A DNA stretch of 64,000 nt from Colimorpha sp045222795 (GCA_045222795.1 JBGUZF010000017.1:1-64000); one strand, 5' to 3'. Shown: positions 18,401-28,375, numbered from the stretch's first letter. The notes: a model not told the origin generated them from the letters alone. A program made the numbers and translations.

Positions 18401-19960
18401 TTAGATTAGGTCGAGGCTATAGTGGAGTCCGACGTTCTGGCGTCGGGCTCGAGCCATCTTGATAATCAAATAGCTGCAGGCAATAAGGTTGCGCAGTTCG
18501 GAGAGCGGCTCGGTAAGTACCGAGCGGTTGTAGAGGTCTTCTGTCTCACGGAAGATGAGGTTCAGGCGGTCAAAGGCGCGCTGCAGACGCAGGTCGCTGC
18601 GCACGATGCCCACATAGTTCCACATGATTTCCTGCAGCTCGCGCTTGGTCTGGGTGATGAGCACCATCTCTTCGTTGAGCACCATGCCCTCGGCATTCCA
18701 GTCGGGCACCACGGTCTTGAACTCGATGTTCGGCAGGCGCTCGATGGCCGACATAGCGGCGTTGTGGGCATAGACCACGGCCTCTAGGAGCGAGTTGCTG
18801 GCCAGACGGTTGCCGCCGTGGAGACCTGTGCAGCTGCACTCGCCGGCAGCATAGAGGTTGTGGATGGAGGACTCGCCGTGACGGTCGACCTTGACGCCGC
18901 CACACTGATAGTGCGCCGCAGGACGGATGGGTATCATGTCTCGCGTGATGTCAATGCCGATGGAGAGGCACTTGGCATAAATGGTGGGGAAGCCCTCTAT
19001 GAGGTGCTTCTTGCCTATACCGCGGGCGTCGAGGTATAGGTAGTCTTTACCGCTGAGCTTCATCTCGTTATCGATGGCGCGGGCCACGATGTCACGCGGC
19101 GCGAGGCTCAGGCGCGAGTCGTACTTCTGCATGAACTCCTTGCCGTCACGGTCTTTCAACACAGCACCGGCACCACGCATGGCCTCGGTGATGAGGAAGG
19201 CTGGCTTCTCGGCGGGATTGTAGAGACTTGTGGGATGGAACTGCATGAACTCAAGGTCCTTCAGCACGCCGCGGGCGCGGTGTACCATAGCCACACCGTC
19301 ACCTGTGGAGATGACCGGCGTAGTGGTTGTACTGTAGACGTTGCCCATGCCGCCAGTGGCCAGCAGAGTGACCTTTGCCAGGTAGGTGTCGATGCGGTTG
19401 GTGTCGCAGTCGAGGGCATAGACGCCATAGCACTCGATGTCGGGCGTGTGCTTGGTGACACGCTGGCCCAGATGGTGCTGGGTAATGATGTCGATGGCGA
19501 ACTGGCGTTCCTTGATTTCTATGTTGGGGTGCTGACGAACAGCCTCAAGGAGGCCGCGTTCAATCTCCTCTCCAGTGTTGTCCTTGTGGTGGAGTATGCG
19601 GAACTCGGAGTGGCCACCTTCGCGGTGGAGGTCGAACTTGTCGCCCTTGCGGTCGAGGTCGAAGTTGACGCCGTACTGCACCAACTCGCGGATGCGGTCG
19701 GGGGCTTCGCGGATGGTCATCTCCACCACCTCGCGGTCGCAGATGCCGTCGCCAGCAACGAGAGTGTCGTGGATATGCTTGTCGAACGAGTCGCTGTCGT
19801 ACATCACAGCGGCGATGCCGCCCTGAGCGTAGCGCGTGCTGCCTTCCGCGGCATCACCCTTGGTGAGGATGCACACCTTGCCATAGGGGGCCACCTTGAG
19901 GGCGAAGCTGAGACCGGCGATACCGGAACCAACTATGAGAAAATCAACTTGGTGACGCAT
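18401..19960 (-). CDS. nadB: L-aspartate oxidase
   Basis: This 519-residue flavoprotein oxidises L-aspartate to iminoaspartate, the first step of NAD synthesis from aspartate; NadA then makes quinolinate. The FAD-binding motif GSGIAG is at residues 11-16, followed by EGSTRYAQGGIAAV. The succinate dehydrogenase/fumarate reductase family core HREGGHSEFRILH is near residue 115. R-P-A-A-H-Y-Q-C-G-G and GLHGGNRLASNSLLEAVVYA are typical of NadB. Neither nadA nor nadC is next to it. The gene begins 5 bases after the stop of a C10 peptidase, so it appears to be the last gene of the kinase/regulator/peptidase operon. This is an odd place for a cofactor gene and its regulation may be shared. Confidence 0.95.
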   Translation of the reverse strand: MRHQVDFLIVGSGIAGLSFALKVAPYGKVCILTKGDAAEGSTRYAQGGIAAVMYDSDSFDKHIHDTLVAGDGICDREVVEMTIREAPDRIRELVQYGVNFDLDRKGDKFDLHREGGHSEFRILHHKDNTGEEIERGLLEAVRQHPNIEIKERQFAIDIITQHHLGQRVTKHTPDIECYGVYALDCDTNRIDTYLAKVTLLATGGMGNVYSTTTTPVISTGDGVAMVHRARGVLKDLEFMQFHPTSLYNPAEKPAFLITEAMRGAGAVLKDRDGKEFMQKYDSRLSLAPRDIVARAIDNEMKLSGKDYLYLDARGIGKKHLIEGFPTIYAKCLSIGIDITRDMIPIRPAAHYQCGGVKVDRHGESSIHNLYAAGECSCTGLHGGNRLASNSLLEAVVYAHNAAMSAIERLPNIEFKTVVPDWNAEGMVLNEEMVLITQTKRELQEIMWNYVGIVRSDLRLQRAFDRLNLIFRETEDLYNRSVLTEPLSELRNLIACSYLIIKMARARRQNVGLHYSLDLI

Positions 19961-19965
19961 GACTG

Positions 19966-22623
19966 TTAGTGTTGAATGATGAATGATGAATGACGAATGC
20001 CAGTTTTCAAGAAATAGATACCATTGGCAAAGGCACTCACGTCAATGGTGATTGTTTGATTGCCGGACTGTTTAATTGTCTGAATGAGACGTCCTGTGGC
20101 ATCGAGCAGCTGCACGTCGCCCTGGATGCCACTGACGGTGACAGTGGTCGAGGCGGGATTGGGGTAGAGCTGAAGCTCGACGGCATCGGCAACGTCTACA
20201 ATGCCCTGAGTACCGGAATCGGTGAGGACTACAGCTTTGATAAGCCATGAATAGGTCAGTGTCGAGGCAAGGTCCGGCAGGTGACTCCAAGTGGTGCCGT
20301 TGGTGGAAGCCCAGTCGCTGTTGGGATCGCCGGTATAGTTGCATACCGCAGCGGGATGCTGCATGCCAGAGGTCTCGAAGGTGACCCATAGATTCTGACC
20401 TTCGGGAATGGCTAGACTGGCGTTGAGCACCACTTCTTTCCAGCCTTCGTCATTGGCGTTGAAAGTGCAGGTCTGTGTGTGTGCCAGTGTTCCGGGATTG
20501 CTTCCCGTGCCGCCAGTGTAGACGTTAAGGGTATAGCTACCTGCTTCCTTCACATAGAGCATAACGCTCTTGAGGTAGCTGAAACCTGCAAGCTGAGTGG
20601 GTGTGAGCGCTATACCCCAATACATGGGACCACCGCTGGTGCCTACAGAACTGTAGTAAGTACTATTGCCACAGTAGCTGACGGTGTCGGTATGCGCAGG
20701 GTCGTCGCTGGTGACCACGGCTATGGTCTGACTGGCGGTATGCGAACCACTGCTATTGGTAGCCGTTGCCGTTACGGTGTAGGTGCCGGGATTGGCATAG
20801 GAGAAAGTCACGCTGGCGCCGCTGGCACTGCTCGGTGTGGCGCCAGGCATGCTCCAGGTCACCGTAGCCCCGGCGGAAGCGTTGGCGGTAAAGGTGACGG
20901 TAGTGCCCACAGTCGCACGCGAAGGGCCACTGATGGATACCGAAGGAGGTGCGACTGGGGGGATGGCCGATGTAACAGCTTTAAGCAGCCATGAATAGAC
21001 AAGCGTCGACGAGAGTTCCTGCAAGTGGCTCCACGAGGTGCCGTTGGTGGAAGCCCAGTCGCTGTTCGGCTCATAGGTATAGCGGCAGGCGGCGGAAGGA
21101 TGGTTCAATCCGTTGGCATAGAATACAACCCAGAGATTCTTTGTGGTGTCGATTGGGCATTCGGCATTGAGGAGCACTTCTTTCCACGAATTGGTATCGG
21201 CAGCGACGAATGTTTTTGTCTGATTGTGTATCAACGTCGCAGGAGCCGTGGTACCGCCCGAATAGACCTTGAGCGTGTGGGCACCGGGCTCACGGACATA
21301 GAGCTGAACGCTCTTGAGGTAATTGCGTCCGGAGAGTTGGTCGGCGGGAATCATAATACCCCAGTACATGGGACCTCCGCTGGTACCCACAGAGGTATAG
21401 TAGGAGCTGTTGCCACAGTAACTGATGGTGTCTGACGGCGTTGTCGGGGGAACGTAACCTTGAGGTTGGACGCCGATAAGAATCTGCTGGTTTTGGTTGA
21501 AAGTATAGGAGGAGGTGGTGCCTGTGCCGCCACCACCAAGGGCGAGGTTATCAAGGGTATAGTAGCCGTTATAGTAACCACTCCAACCCCAGTTGAAGTG
21601 GAACCGTGTCTCGGCGGTATTGCATCCGTCGCATACGAAGCAATGGCCACCCCCGGCGTCAAATCCGGCATAGAGCACAGGCCGCAATGCATTGAGTTCG
21701 GCCACAATGTAGTTTTTCCAGTTGCTGTCGCCAGTGCTGTTGCGATACTTGGCCTGGATGTTATTGTCGTAACCGAAGAACATGGGAAGGGCATCCTGTG
21801 CCGAGGGATAAGAAGAATAGCTATACCCGAAGTTGGTCAGCTGTGCGCCACTGGCGTCTGTGCCATAATCCATCTCGATTGCGACACCCACATGGTACAT
21901 TAGCGTGGCGACAGCATTGTCCTGAGCGACACTGCTTGTGCTGCCGAGTGCCGTCGGCATCATCGACCAATTGTAGGTCGTGGCGCCGAAGTTGGCAGAG
22001 AGAGTGCCATAAGGCGAGGTATACGAATGGCTGCCGGTACCCTGTGCGGGGTGGTTCCAATATTTCATAACCTGTGCAACAGCCGTGGCCACACATCCTG
22101 CCACTGTACGCGCATTCGCCGTGCTGTCGTATGGGCAGAACTTATTATAGTAGGGGCTCTGGTCCCATGTGGTCGAAAGCAAGGCAGGCACCATGGCAAG
22201 AGGCATGGGGTCGCCGGCGATTGCCTTGCTGTATTCCTGCCACTGGGTGGAAACCTCGTCTGAGGCAACAGCGTTGACACTACGCAGGTAATCAATCTGT
22301 TCCTGATAGGTAGAGAGCCAATAGCGCACCTCGGGATTGAGCTCAGTAGATGCGGGACTGTCGAACGAGTAGGCAAGGATGGGCTGCACACAGTCGTCGG
22401 CAGCAACAATGACAAAGCCCGTTGTCGGTGCGGTAAAGACATACATCCCGTCGAAAGGGATGTCGATCTGGCGCATAGGAGACGTGATAGCCGGCACGTC
22501 ACCATCGCGGTGGGCGTTCCAGAAATTGGTGGCCACATTGCCTGCCGTCTTGCTATTTATGGGAGCAGCCGTGACGTAAATGCATACAAGGCTGAACAGC
22601 AAAGCAAATAATGTCTTCTTCAT
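19966..22623 (-). CDS. C10 family peptidase with PKD domain and T9SS sorting domain
   Basis: This exported cysteine peptidase has about 885 residues. I start it at the ATG of MKKTLFALLFSLVCIYVTAA (22621-22623) because that begins a clean signal peptide; an ATG ten codons further upstream is in frame. Numbered from that upstream ATG, the nucleophile is Cys187 (TVAGCVATAVAQVMKYW) and the base is His337 (GGGHCFVCDGC), with FHFNWGWSGYYNGYYT after it. Two copies of a jelly-roll-like module (YCGNSSYYTSVGTSGGPMYWGI / YCGNS-TYYSSVGTSGG) flank a PKD domain (VSISGPSRATVGTTVTFTA). A T9SS type A domain begins LQLYPNPASTTVTV. The extreme C-terminus (GIRHSSFIIQH) is encoded by 7-bp repeats instead of the usual Lys-rich end. 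It follows another C10 peptidase by 33 bases. Confidence 0.92.
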   Translation of the reverse strand: MKKTLFALLFSLVCIYVTAAPINSKTAGNVATNFWNAHRDGDVPAITSPMRQIDIPFDGMYVFTAPTTGFVIVAADDCVQPILAYSFDSPASTELNPEVRYWLSTYQEQIDYLRSVNAVASDEVSTQWQEYSKAIAGDPMPLAMVPALLSTTWDQSPYYNKFCPYDSTANARTVAGCVATAVAQVMKYWNHPAQGTGSHSYTSPYGTLSANFGATTYNWSMMPTALGSTSSVAQDNAVATLMYHVGVAIEMDYGTDASGAQLTNFGYSYSSYPSAQDALPMFFGYDNNIQAKYRNSTGDSNWKNYIVAELNALRPVLYAGFDAGGGHCFVCDGCNTAETRFHFNWGWSGYYNGYYTLDNLALGGGGTGTTSSYTFNQNQQILIGVQPQGYVPPTTPSDTISYCGNSSYYTSVGTSGGPMYWGIMIPADQLSGRNYLKSVQLYVREPGAHTLKVYSGGTTAPATLIHNQTKTFVAADTNSWKEVLLNAECPIDTTKNLWVVFYANGLNHPSAACRYTYEPNSDWASTNGTSWSHLQELSSTLVYSWLLKAVTSAIPPVAPPSVSISGPSRATVGTTVTFTANASAGATVTWSMPGATPSSASGASVTFSYANPGTYTVTATATNSSGSHTASQTIAVVTSDDPAHTDTVSYCGNSTYYSSVGTSGGPMYWGIALTPTQLAGFSYLKSVMLYVKEAGSYTLNVYTGGTGSNPGTLAHTQTCTFNANDEGWKEVVLNASLAIPEGQNLWVTFETSGMQHPAAVCNYTGDPNSDWASTNGTTWSHLPDLASTLTYSWLIKAVVLTDSGTQGIVDVADAVELQLYPNPASTTVTVSGIQGDVQLLDATGRLIQTIKQSGNQTITIDVSAFANGIYFLKTGIRHSSFIIQH
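19971..19998 (-). repeat. 7-bp tandem repeat at the C-terminus of a T9SS cargo protein
   Basis: About four AATGATG units on the plus strand read as CATCATT on the coding strand. They encode the final RHSSFIIQH of the C10 peptidase just before its stop codon. Confidence 0.75.
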
Positions 22624-22656
22624 TTCTGCATATAGTTTTATGGTTAGTATCATTGA

Positions 22657-25605
22657 TTAACGCTTGATGAACGAAGAATGGATGTTACCCACTTTGATAA
22701 AGTATACACCGTTGGGAAGAGTGCTGACATCGATTGTGATTGTTTGTGGTGCGCCGTCGGCTTGGCCGACAATGTTTGATTGTTTGATTGTTTGAATTAG
22801 ACGGCCAGTGACGTCGAGCAGCTGAATGTCGCCATGGGCACCAGTGACGATGACATGGGTCAAAGCCGGGTTAGGATAGAGATTGATGCCGATTATTTCC
22901 ACATCGTCAACGCCTTCGTGCTGGTCAGCCTCGAAGAAGGCGGTATAGGTGGTGTCGGCAGTGACTGTGACGTTGCGCATTCGCGATGTATTGCCGTCGT
23001 GCCATCTCACGAAGTGGTAGCCGTCGTTAGGCGTGGCCGTAAGCGTGGCTGTGTATCCAACAGTGTAGGTTCCACTACCGCCGACAGTACCCCATTCAGG
23101 GTTATTGCTGACAACGGTGACGATATATGTAGCCGGGGGCATGACCTCGAAGAAAGCAATGTAGTTGGCATCGCCTGTCACTGTGAAGGAGCGCGGATTC
23201 TCAGTGTTGTAGTCCTGCCAACGAACAAAACGGTAACCGTCAACGGGAATGGCCGTGAGGGTTGCTGTGGCACCAACAGGATACAATCCTCCACCCTCAA
23301 CGGTGCCCCATCCGCTGTTGTTGCATCCAGCATGTATGGTGCAGGGAGGAATAGCCTCGAAGTAGGCCGTGTAGGTGGCATCGCCATTGACAGTGACGCT
23401 ACGAGGATTATCAGTAAAACCGTCGTTCCAGCGCAGGAACCGATAGCCCGCAGAAGGAGTGGCGACAATAGTGGCCGTGCTGCCCTGCGAGTAAAGCCCC
23501 CCGCCGCTGACGGTACCCCAGTCGGGATTGTTGCTTACCACATTGAGCATGTAGCGATTCGAATCAAATATTGCAGTAAAGCTAGTGTCGCACGCTAGTA
23601 CAAAAGAGCGCGGATTGGTCGTCACACCATCATTCCACTGTATGAAACGGTGGCTTGGTCTCGCCGCAGCATGTACTGTCACCGTGCTACCCTCGTGGTA
23701 GGTGCCACTGCCGAACACCAGTCCCATCGTGGTATCGTTGCTATTGACAGTCACCGTACGCAGTGGCGGGACAAAGAGGGCGCGAATCATGAATGTGTAA
23801 CGGTAGGTGTTGTAGGAAGTCATGTTGTTGCCCCAACACATGCCGTCATTGTTGCCACTGTAGTATGTCACCGCAGCAGGATAGGATGCATTGGAGCAGG
23901 TGAATGAAATCCATATTGGCTGCGTTGCATCGACAGCAACAGGTGTGGTGAGCGGGATGGTGTTCCATGCTCCAGTGTTATTGGAGGTGAACGTGTGAGT
24001 TGAGGTGTAAAGCAACGTTGTGGGCGACGAAGCGCCAGTGTGTATATTGAGGGTGTAGGTTCCAGCCTTGCTGACATAGAGCTGTACGGCTGAAAGGGAA
24101 TGCCCGGCGGTGAGCGTGGAGGCAGGCAACTTAATACCCCAACGGTAGTTATTGCCACTCACACTGTAACTCGTCTGACGCCGGCCATTGCTGCCACAAT
24201 AGCTAAGGGTGTCGCCACTAAGGGCGACGAAATGGGCAGTGACATTCATGTTGCCGGAATTGACAACGAGCTTACGCGGGTTGTACTTGTTACCGTCGCT
24301 CCAATGGTCGAAACGATAACCTGCAGCAGCCGTGGCAAGTAGTGTCACAGTGTCGAAGGCACCGTATGTGCCGCCACCGCTGACGCTGCAGCCGCTAGTG
24401 CCGCCGACAGTGTTAACGGTGACTGTCCCGCCCGTACCCCAGCCAGTAGTTACCGGCTGGATGCCGATAACGGCGGAATTGCTGAGATTGAAGGTATACG
24501 TCGAATTGCCGCCTATGCCGCCACTTCCTGGGTTCAGCGTGCCTATGGCATAGTAGCCATCGTAACTGCCGCCCCACCCCCAATTGACATGAAAGAGACC
24601 ATTGTTGTTATAGCCGTCGAACACAAAGGCATGGCCTGCCGATGTATCGTAGCCTGTGTATAGAAGCGGGCGACCGTTATCAAGCTCGTTGCGAAGGAGA
24701 GCCTTCCAGTCGGCATCGGTGAAGTCAAGCAGATAGACGCCATGGATATTATGGCTGTAGCGGAAGTAGGTCTTCAATGCGTTTTCAGCACTGGCAGTGG
24801 TCACGTTACCACCCGAGTTGGTGGCAGCGCCACTTCCGGAAGCGGAGTAGTTCATGTGTGCCGCCACACCGATATGATACATCAGGGTGGCCACAGCATT
24901 TATCTGTGTCGTACTGCTCGAAGAACTAAGGCTGTTCGGCATATTGGACCACTGATAGGTTGTGGCGCCGAAGTTGGCGCTCAATGTGCCATAATTCGTA
25001 GTGTTGTAACTGTGACTACCATACCCTGTAGTAGGATGATTCCAGAACTTCATTATCTGTGCCGTGGCGGTGGCGGTGCAGCCCGACACCGAACGGCCGC
25101 CACCAGTGCTGTCGTAAGGACAGAGGTTATTGTAGCGGGGCGATTGGTTCCATGTAGTGCTGAGCATCGGGCTTACGGCGGTAAGAGGTGCCGGAGGCAC
25201 AACACCCTTGACCAGCATATTCCACTGCTCTTCAGCCTCGCCCTTTCCGTTGTCCACTTCATGCAAGCGGCAGAAAGCTATCTGCTGCGCATAAAGGTCC
25301 AGCCACTCGGCCACATGCACGGGCATGTCGTTCAATGGGAATTCGCCGGTGACAGAATAGCCCAATATGGGCAGCACACAATCGTCGGCAGAAACGAGGA
25401 TGAACCCTCCATCTTCCGAGGCAAAGATATAGAACTCGGTATAGGGACTTTGTTTTGTGATGTCTACCAACGATGCGGTGTCTCTCATTCCTGCCGCACT
25501 CATGAACGTGGTGGCGGCACGCCGTGCCGTTCCCGCATCGACCGGACGGGCCGTTGCTGTGACACACAGCAGTGTCAAGACCAGTGCAAACAGTGTTTTC
25601 TTCAT
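22657..25605 (-). CDS. C10 family peptidase with InlB-type repeats and T9SS sorting domain
   Basis: This 982-residue exported cysteine peptidase has the signal peptide MKKTLFALVLTLLCVTATA and an Spi-type propeptide (GGFILVSADDCVLPILGYS). The nucleophile is Cys176 (SVSGCTATATAQIMKFW) and the base is His325 (SAGHAFVFDGY), with FHVNWGWGGSYDGYYA following. After a jelly-roll module come at least four divergent InlB B-repeat units of about 70 residues, each ending in a pattern like GYRFLRWNDG.TDNPRS.TV..DATYTAYFE. The T9SS domain starts INLYPNPALTHVIV. Inside it an extra segment (NIVGQADGAPQ) is coded by a hairpin flanked by 8-bp repeats. It lies 14 bases downstream of the response regulator gene and probably belongs to the same transcript. 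Confidence 0.93.
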   Translation of the reverse strand: MKKTLFALVLTLLCVTATARPVDAGTARRAATTFMSAAGMRDTASLVDITKQSPYTEFYIFASEDGGFILVSADDCVLPILGYSVTGEFPLNDMPVHVAEWLDLYAQQIAFCRLHEVDNGKGEAEEQWNMLVKGVVPPAPLTAVSPMLSTTWNQSPRYNNLCPYDSTGGGRSVSGCTATATAQIMKFWNHPTTGYGSHSYNTTNYGTLSANFGATTYQWSNMPNSLSSSSSTTQINAVATLMYHIGVAAHMNYSASGSGAATNSGGNVTTASAENALKTYFRYSHNIHGVYLLDFTDADWKALLRNELDNGRPLLYTGYDTSAGHAFVFDGYNNNGLFHVNWGWGGSYDGYYAIGTLNPGSGGIGGNSTYTFNLSNSAVIGIQPVTTGWGTGGTVTVNTVGGTSGCSVSGGGTYGAFDTVTLLATAAAGYRFDHWSDGNKYNPRKLVVNSGNMNVTAHFVALSGDTLSYCGSNGRRQTSYSVSGNNYRWGIKLPASTLTAGHSLSAVQLYVSKAGTYTLNIHTGASSPTTLLYTSTHTFTSNNTGAWNTIPLTTPVAVDATQPIWISFTCSNASYPAAVTYYSGNNDGMCWGNNMTSYNTYRYTFMIRALFVPPLRTVTVNSNDTTMGLVFGSGTYHEGSTVTVHAAARPSHRFIQWNDGVTTNPRSFVLACDTSFTAIFDSNRYMLNVVSNNPDWGTVSGGGLYSQGSTATIVATPSAGYRFLRWNDGFTDNPRSVTVNGDATYTAYFEAIPPCTIHAGCNNSGWGTVEGGGLYPVGATATLTAIPVDGYRFVRWQDYNTENPRSFTVTGDANYIAFFEVMPPATYIVTVVSNNPEWGTVGGSGTYTVGYTATLTATPNDGYHFVRWHDGNTSRMRNVTVTADTTYTAFFEADQHEGVDDVEIIGINLYPNPALTHVIVTGAHGDIQLLDVTGRLIQTIKQSNIVGQADGAPQTITIDVSTLPNGVYFIKVGNIHSSFIKR
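22756..22797 (-). repeat. Hairpin plus 8-bp tandem repeats inside a T9SS sorting domain
   Basis: GTCGGC-TTG-GCCGAC (22756-22770) is followed by three TTTGATTG units. On the coding strand they encode IQTIKQSNIVGQADGAP. The paralogue at 19966 has the shorter IQTIKQSGNQTIT at the same place. Confidence 0.7.
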
Positions 25606-25619
25606 TGTTATCTCTTTTC

Positions 25620-26420
25620 CTATTGACGTGAGAGGAACCGCACTTCGGCGGGATTGATGAGGCCCAGCGAGATGGCCTTGGCCACACGTGCGGCGCTCTT
25701 GTTGACAATGTCCAATCGGCGCGAGAGGTCTTTCTGGCGTTCCTGCACCACCTTGTCGGTCTCGCCGAGCTGGTTGGATATCTCAGCCGCCGTGCAGCCT
25801 GCCGCTTCAAGGAGCAGCAGCTGCCGCTCGGTGTCGCTGAGGCCGAACGAGGGGTCGTGGGCAGAGACAAGGTCGAGGTAATGGCCGGCGGCCTCCTTGA
25901 GGGTGAGCATCACAGGGTAGTTGAAGTAGAACTGCTCACCACGCTCCAGGCATGATATGGCCCGCAGTATGTTCTCTATGGCGAAGCCGCCCACGGCGTT
26001 CTTGCTCACGAAGGCCGAGGCGCCGAGCTTCAAGGCGTCCATTACCACACAGCCTATGTCATAGAGCCGCTGTCCGCGGTCTTCCTCGCCAGGCAGGGGG
26101 GCGTCGAAGCGACCCGAGAAAACGATGACCTTGATGTCGGGATAGCGTTCGTGGACACGGTTGGTGATGCGCAAGCCTCCGGTAGGCTCGCCATCGAGCT
26201 CCATGTCCACCAGCAGGTAGTCGGGCGGCTCACACTTGCTCAATGTGGCCATCAGCGAAGGGCCGTCGGCAAAGGTCTCCACCATCTCCACGCGGCTGAT
26301 GACGCTGGCGTCGAGGTCGCCGGTCTCCACCTTGGCGGCACGGCTGTTCATCTCCATCTTGACGACCTTGCGTATCAGCGGCTCGTCGTCAACCATCATT
26401 ACTCGTATCTTCTTTTCCAT
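25620..26420 (-). CDS. Two-component response regulator, LuxR/NarL-like
   Basis: This 266-residue protein has an N-terminal receiver domain. The acidic pocket is Asp11-Asp12, the phospho-acceptor is Asp72 (LLVDMELDG), the switch Ser is Ser101 (VIVFSGR) and the conserved Lys is Lys139 (AFVSKN). The C-terminal part (LSDTERQLLLLEAAGCTAAEISNQLGE and following) is a LuxR-type helix-turn-helix, although the recognition region is less canonical than usual. A loop (SRAAKVETGDLDASV) lengthens the receiver compared with the normal ~120 residues. The gene follows the sensor kinase by 13 bases and precedes two C10 peptidases, which are the obvious candidate targets. That link is inference from position. 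Confidence 0.88.
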   Translation of the reverse strand: MEKKIRVMMVDDEPLIRKVVKMEMNSRAAKVETGDLDASVISRVEMVETFADGPSLMATLSKCEPPDYLLVDMELDGEPTGGLRITNRVHERYPDIKVIVFSGRFDAPLPGEEDRGQRLYDIGCVVMDALKLGASAFVSKNAVGGFAIENILRAISCLERGEQFYFNYPVMLTLKEAAGHYLDLVSAHDPSFGLSDTERQLLLLEAAGCTAAEISNQLGETDKVVQERQKDLSRRLDIVNKSAARVAKAISLGLINPAEVRFLSRQ

Positions 26421-26433
26421 TTTTCTTGTCTAC

Positions 26434-28371
26434 TTAACTACTAAGTCTCACATGCATCGTCGTTCCGCGACCCTCTTCGCTCTCGGCCCAGATGCGGCAG
26501 CCGCGGCGCGTCAAGTCGTCGTGTTTCTTGATGATATAGCGGCACAGTATCAGTCCGAAGCCGTGCTCGCTGCCTGCCGGCAACGTGCGGTCGGCGCGGA
26601 AGAGCGCCTCCACCTGCTCGGCACTCATGCCGCTGCCGGTGTCGGAAACAGTGATGTCCACCATCTCGCCGTCGGCCTGCGCTGCAACGGTGACGCCGCC
26701 TGCGGCGGTGTGCTGCAGGGCGTTGTTTATGAGGTTGCGCAGCAGGATTGTCAGCAGCAGGCGGTCGCCCGTGACATGCAACGGCGTGGACACAAAGTGC
26801 AGACCAACTCCGGCGGCAGGCGACAGCACCTGGCCCTGCACGTCGTCGAACACCTCCTGCAAAGGGAAGGTGCTACGGTTGAAGGCCAAGCCGCTGGGTA
26901 TGGACAGCGAGGTCCAGTTCTTGATATTGTCGAAGGTGCGCAGCAGCTGCTGCAGCACCTCGTCACGCAACTCAGGCGTGAGGTCGGGATTGCTCAAGTA
27001 GCCCATGAAGGGGCTCACGTCGTGGCGCAGCACGCTGAGGGTGGTCTCCACATTGGCTATGCGCTCCACGTCGCGCCGCTTGGCCTCCTCGAGCTGCCGT
27101 TTCTCACGGCTCAGTCGCCGTGCGGCGAACCACAGCAGCGCGGTGAGTGCCAGCAATACCACCGCCAGCACACCGAAGCCCATGGCGGTGTGTGTCATCC
27201 AGCGGCTGCGTCTCTGGGCGGTGGCCAGCGACTGCTGTAGGACGAAGTCCTCACGCTCGTTGCGGGAGATATAGTCCTGCAACTCGGCGCGGTGCACATA
27301 CCAAGTACGCACCTCATCTGGCGTGGCGGCCAGTCGGCTGCGGATAATCACGTCGAAGTAGCCCACCTCCATCTTGGGAGCCGAGAAAGGTTTCCAGGTG
27401 CCGCGCATCGAGCGCCATTCCGACAGCACCTCGTGGGCTTTCGCGGTGTCGCCTATCAGCAGGGCATAGCGCGCCGTCGAGGTGACGCCGCCAAGCATCT
27501 GATAGGGGTCGCCGTATTCGAAGAAAGCCTCGCGGGCAGCATCGTAGAGGTAGAGCACGCTGTCGGGCGGCGTAGGGCCGGGGGTGCTCTTCAGCGCCGA
27601 GGCCATCATCTGCAGGGTGTTTGCATAATGGTAGGTGCAGAAAGCACTAGGTATTTCAAGGATGTCGAAATTGTCCTCGCAGTATTCCAAAGCCTTGTCG
27701 CTCTCGCCAGCGCTCTGCCAGCCGTAGGCCATGGCATAGTTCAAAGCCATATCCTGCGCATAGTCGACCCTCAACTGAGGCCGACGCCCTTCAATCTCGG
27801 CCAGCAGGGTGCGCACATCACCCTCCCTGTCATCGCGGTAATGGTAGTTGAGCACCAACATGGTGATGTAGTACTCGGTCTGGGCATAGTCGTAGAGCAG
27901 CTTGCCGCGGCTACGTTCGAGAACTCCACTGCGGTTGATGTCGTATAGCAGGCGATAGCTGTCGGCGATGCGACAGTCGCGCTGCAACAACCGGGCACGT
28001 ATCAGACGCGCTATCACCGACTCGATATCGCCGTTTCCGACAGCCTTGACATTTGACGCCACCTTTCGTTCCACCATGTCGAGCATGCGGTTGGCCTCCT
28101 GGGCATCAGACATCTGGTAGTAGGCGAAGGCCATGTTATTGCGGGCCCGCAGCTCGCCGTCGACATAGTCGGGCAGCGAGTCGGCGATATAGCGCAACGC
28201 CTGTTCGGAGAGGGCGATGCAGCTGTCGGGGTCACGGTAGCGATTGACAAAAGCCTCCTTGTTCAGGCCATCGACCACCGAGCGGCGCAAGGGGTCGACA
28301 GGCACCTGCTTCTGGCAGCCTGCAAGCAGCAGCACGGCCATCACAACAAAGGTTGTCCACATATATTTCAC
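26434..28371 (-). CDS. Lipoprotein sensor histidine kinase with TPR-like periplasmic domain
   Basis: This protein of up to 645 residues has a lipobox (VLLLAGC, Cys19) for lipid attachment. A helical, TPR-like sensor region covers about 25-380. One membrane helix at 396-416 (AMGFGVLAVVLLALTALLWF) is followed by a coiled coil. The phospho-acceptor His450 lies in SVLRHDVSPFMGYL. The ATPase domain has the N-box NLINNALQH (546-554), the G1 box DTGSG (577-581) and the G2 box GFGL (604-607). The frame opens with GTG at 28371, but the ATG three codons later (28360-28362) is as likely, because the promoter -7 box lies only 5 bases upstream of the GTG. The protein would sense an outer or periplasmic signal and phosphorylate the adjacent regulator. 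Confidence 0.9.
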   Translation of the reverse strand: MKYMWTTFVVMAVLLLAGCQKQVPVDPLRRSVVDGLNKEAFVNRYRDPDSCIALSEQALRYIADSLPDYVDGELRARNNMAFAYYQMSDAQEANRMLDMVERKVASNVKAVGNGDIESVIARLIRARLLQRDCRIADSYRLLYDINRSGVLERSRGKLLYDYAQTEYYITMLVLNYHYRDDREGDVRTLLAEIEGRRPQLRVDYAQDMALNYAMAYGWQSAGESDKALEYCEDNFDILEIPSAFCTYHYANTLQMMASALKSTPGPTPPDSVLYLYDAAREAFFEYGDPYQMLGGVTSTARYALLIGDTAKAHEVLSEWRSMRGTWKPFSAPKMEVGYFDVIIRSRLAATPDEVRTWYVHRAELQDYISRNEREDFVLQQSLATAQRRSRWMTHTAMGFGVLAVVLLALTALLWFAARRLSREKRQLEEAKRRDVERIANVETTLSVLRHDVSPFMGYLSNPDLTPELRDEVLQQLLRTFDNIKNWTSLSIPSGLAFNRSTFPLQEVFDDVQGQVLSPAAGVGLHFVSTPLHVTGDRLLLTILLRNLINNALQHTAAGGVTVAAQADGEMVDITVSDTGSGMSAEQVEALFRADRTLPAGSEHGFGLILCRYIIKKHDDLTRRGCRIWAESEEGRGTTMHVRLSS

Positions 28372-28375
28372 GGTG

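Noticed and set aside
22624..22653. Upstream ATG as the start of the PKD-containing C10 peptidase
   Set aside because: The extra ten residues (MILTIKLYAE) precede a complete MKK-type signal peptide that matches the neighbouring paralogue.
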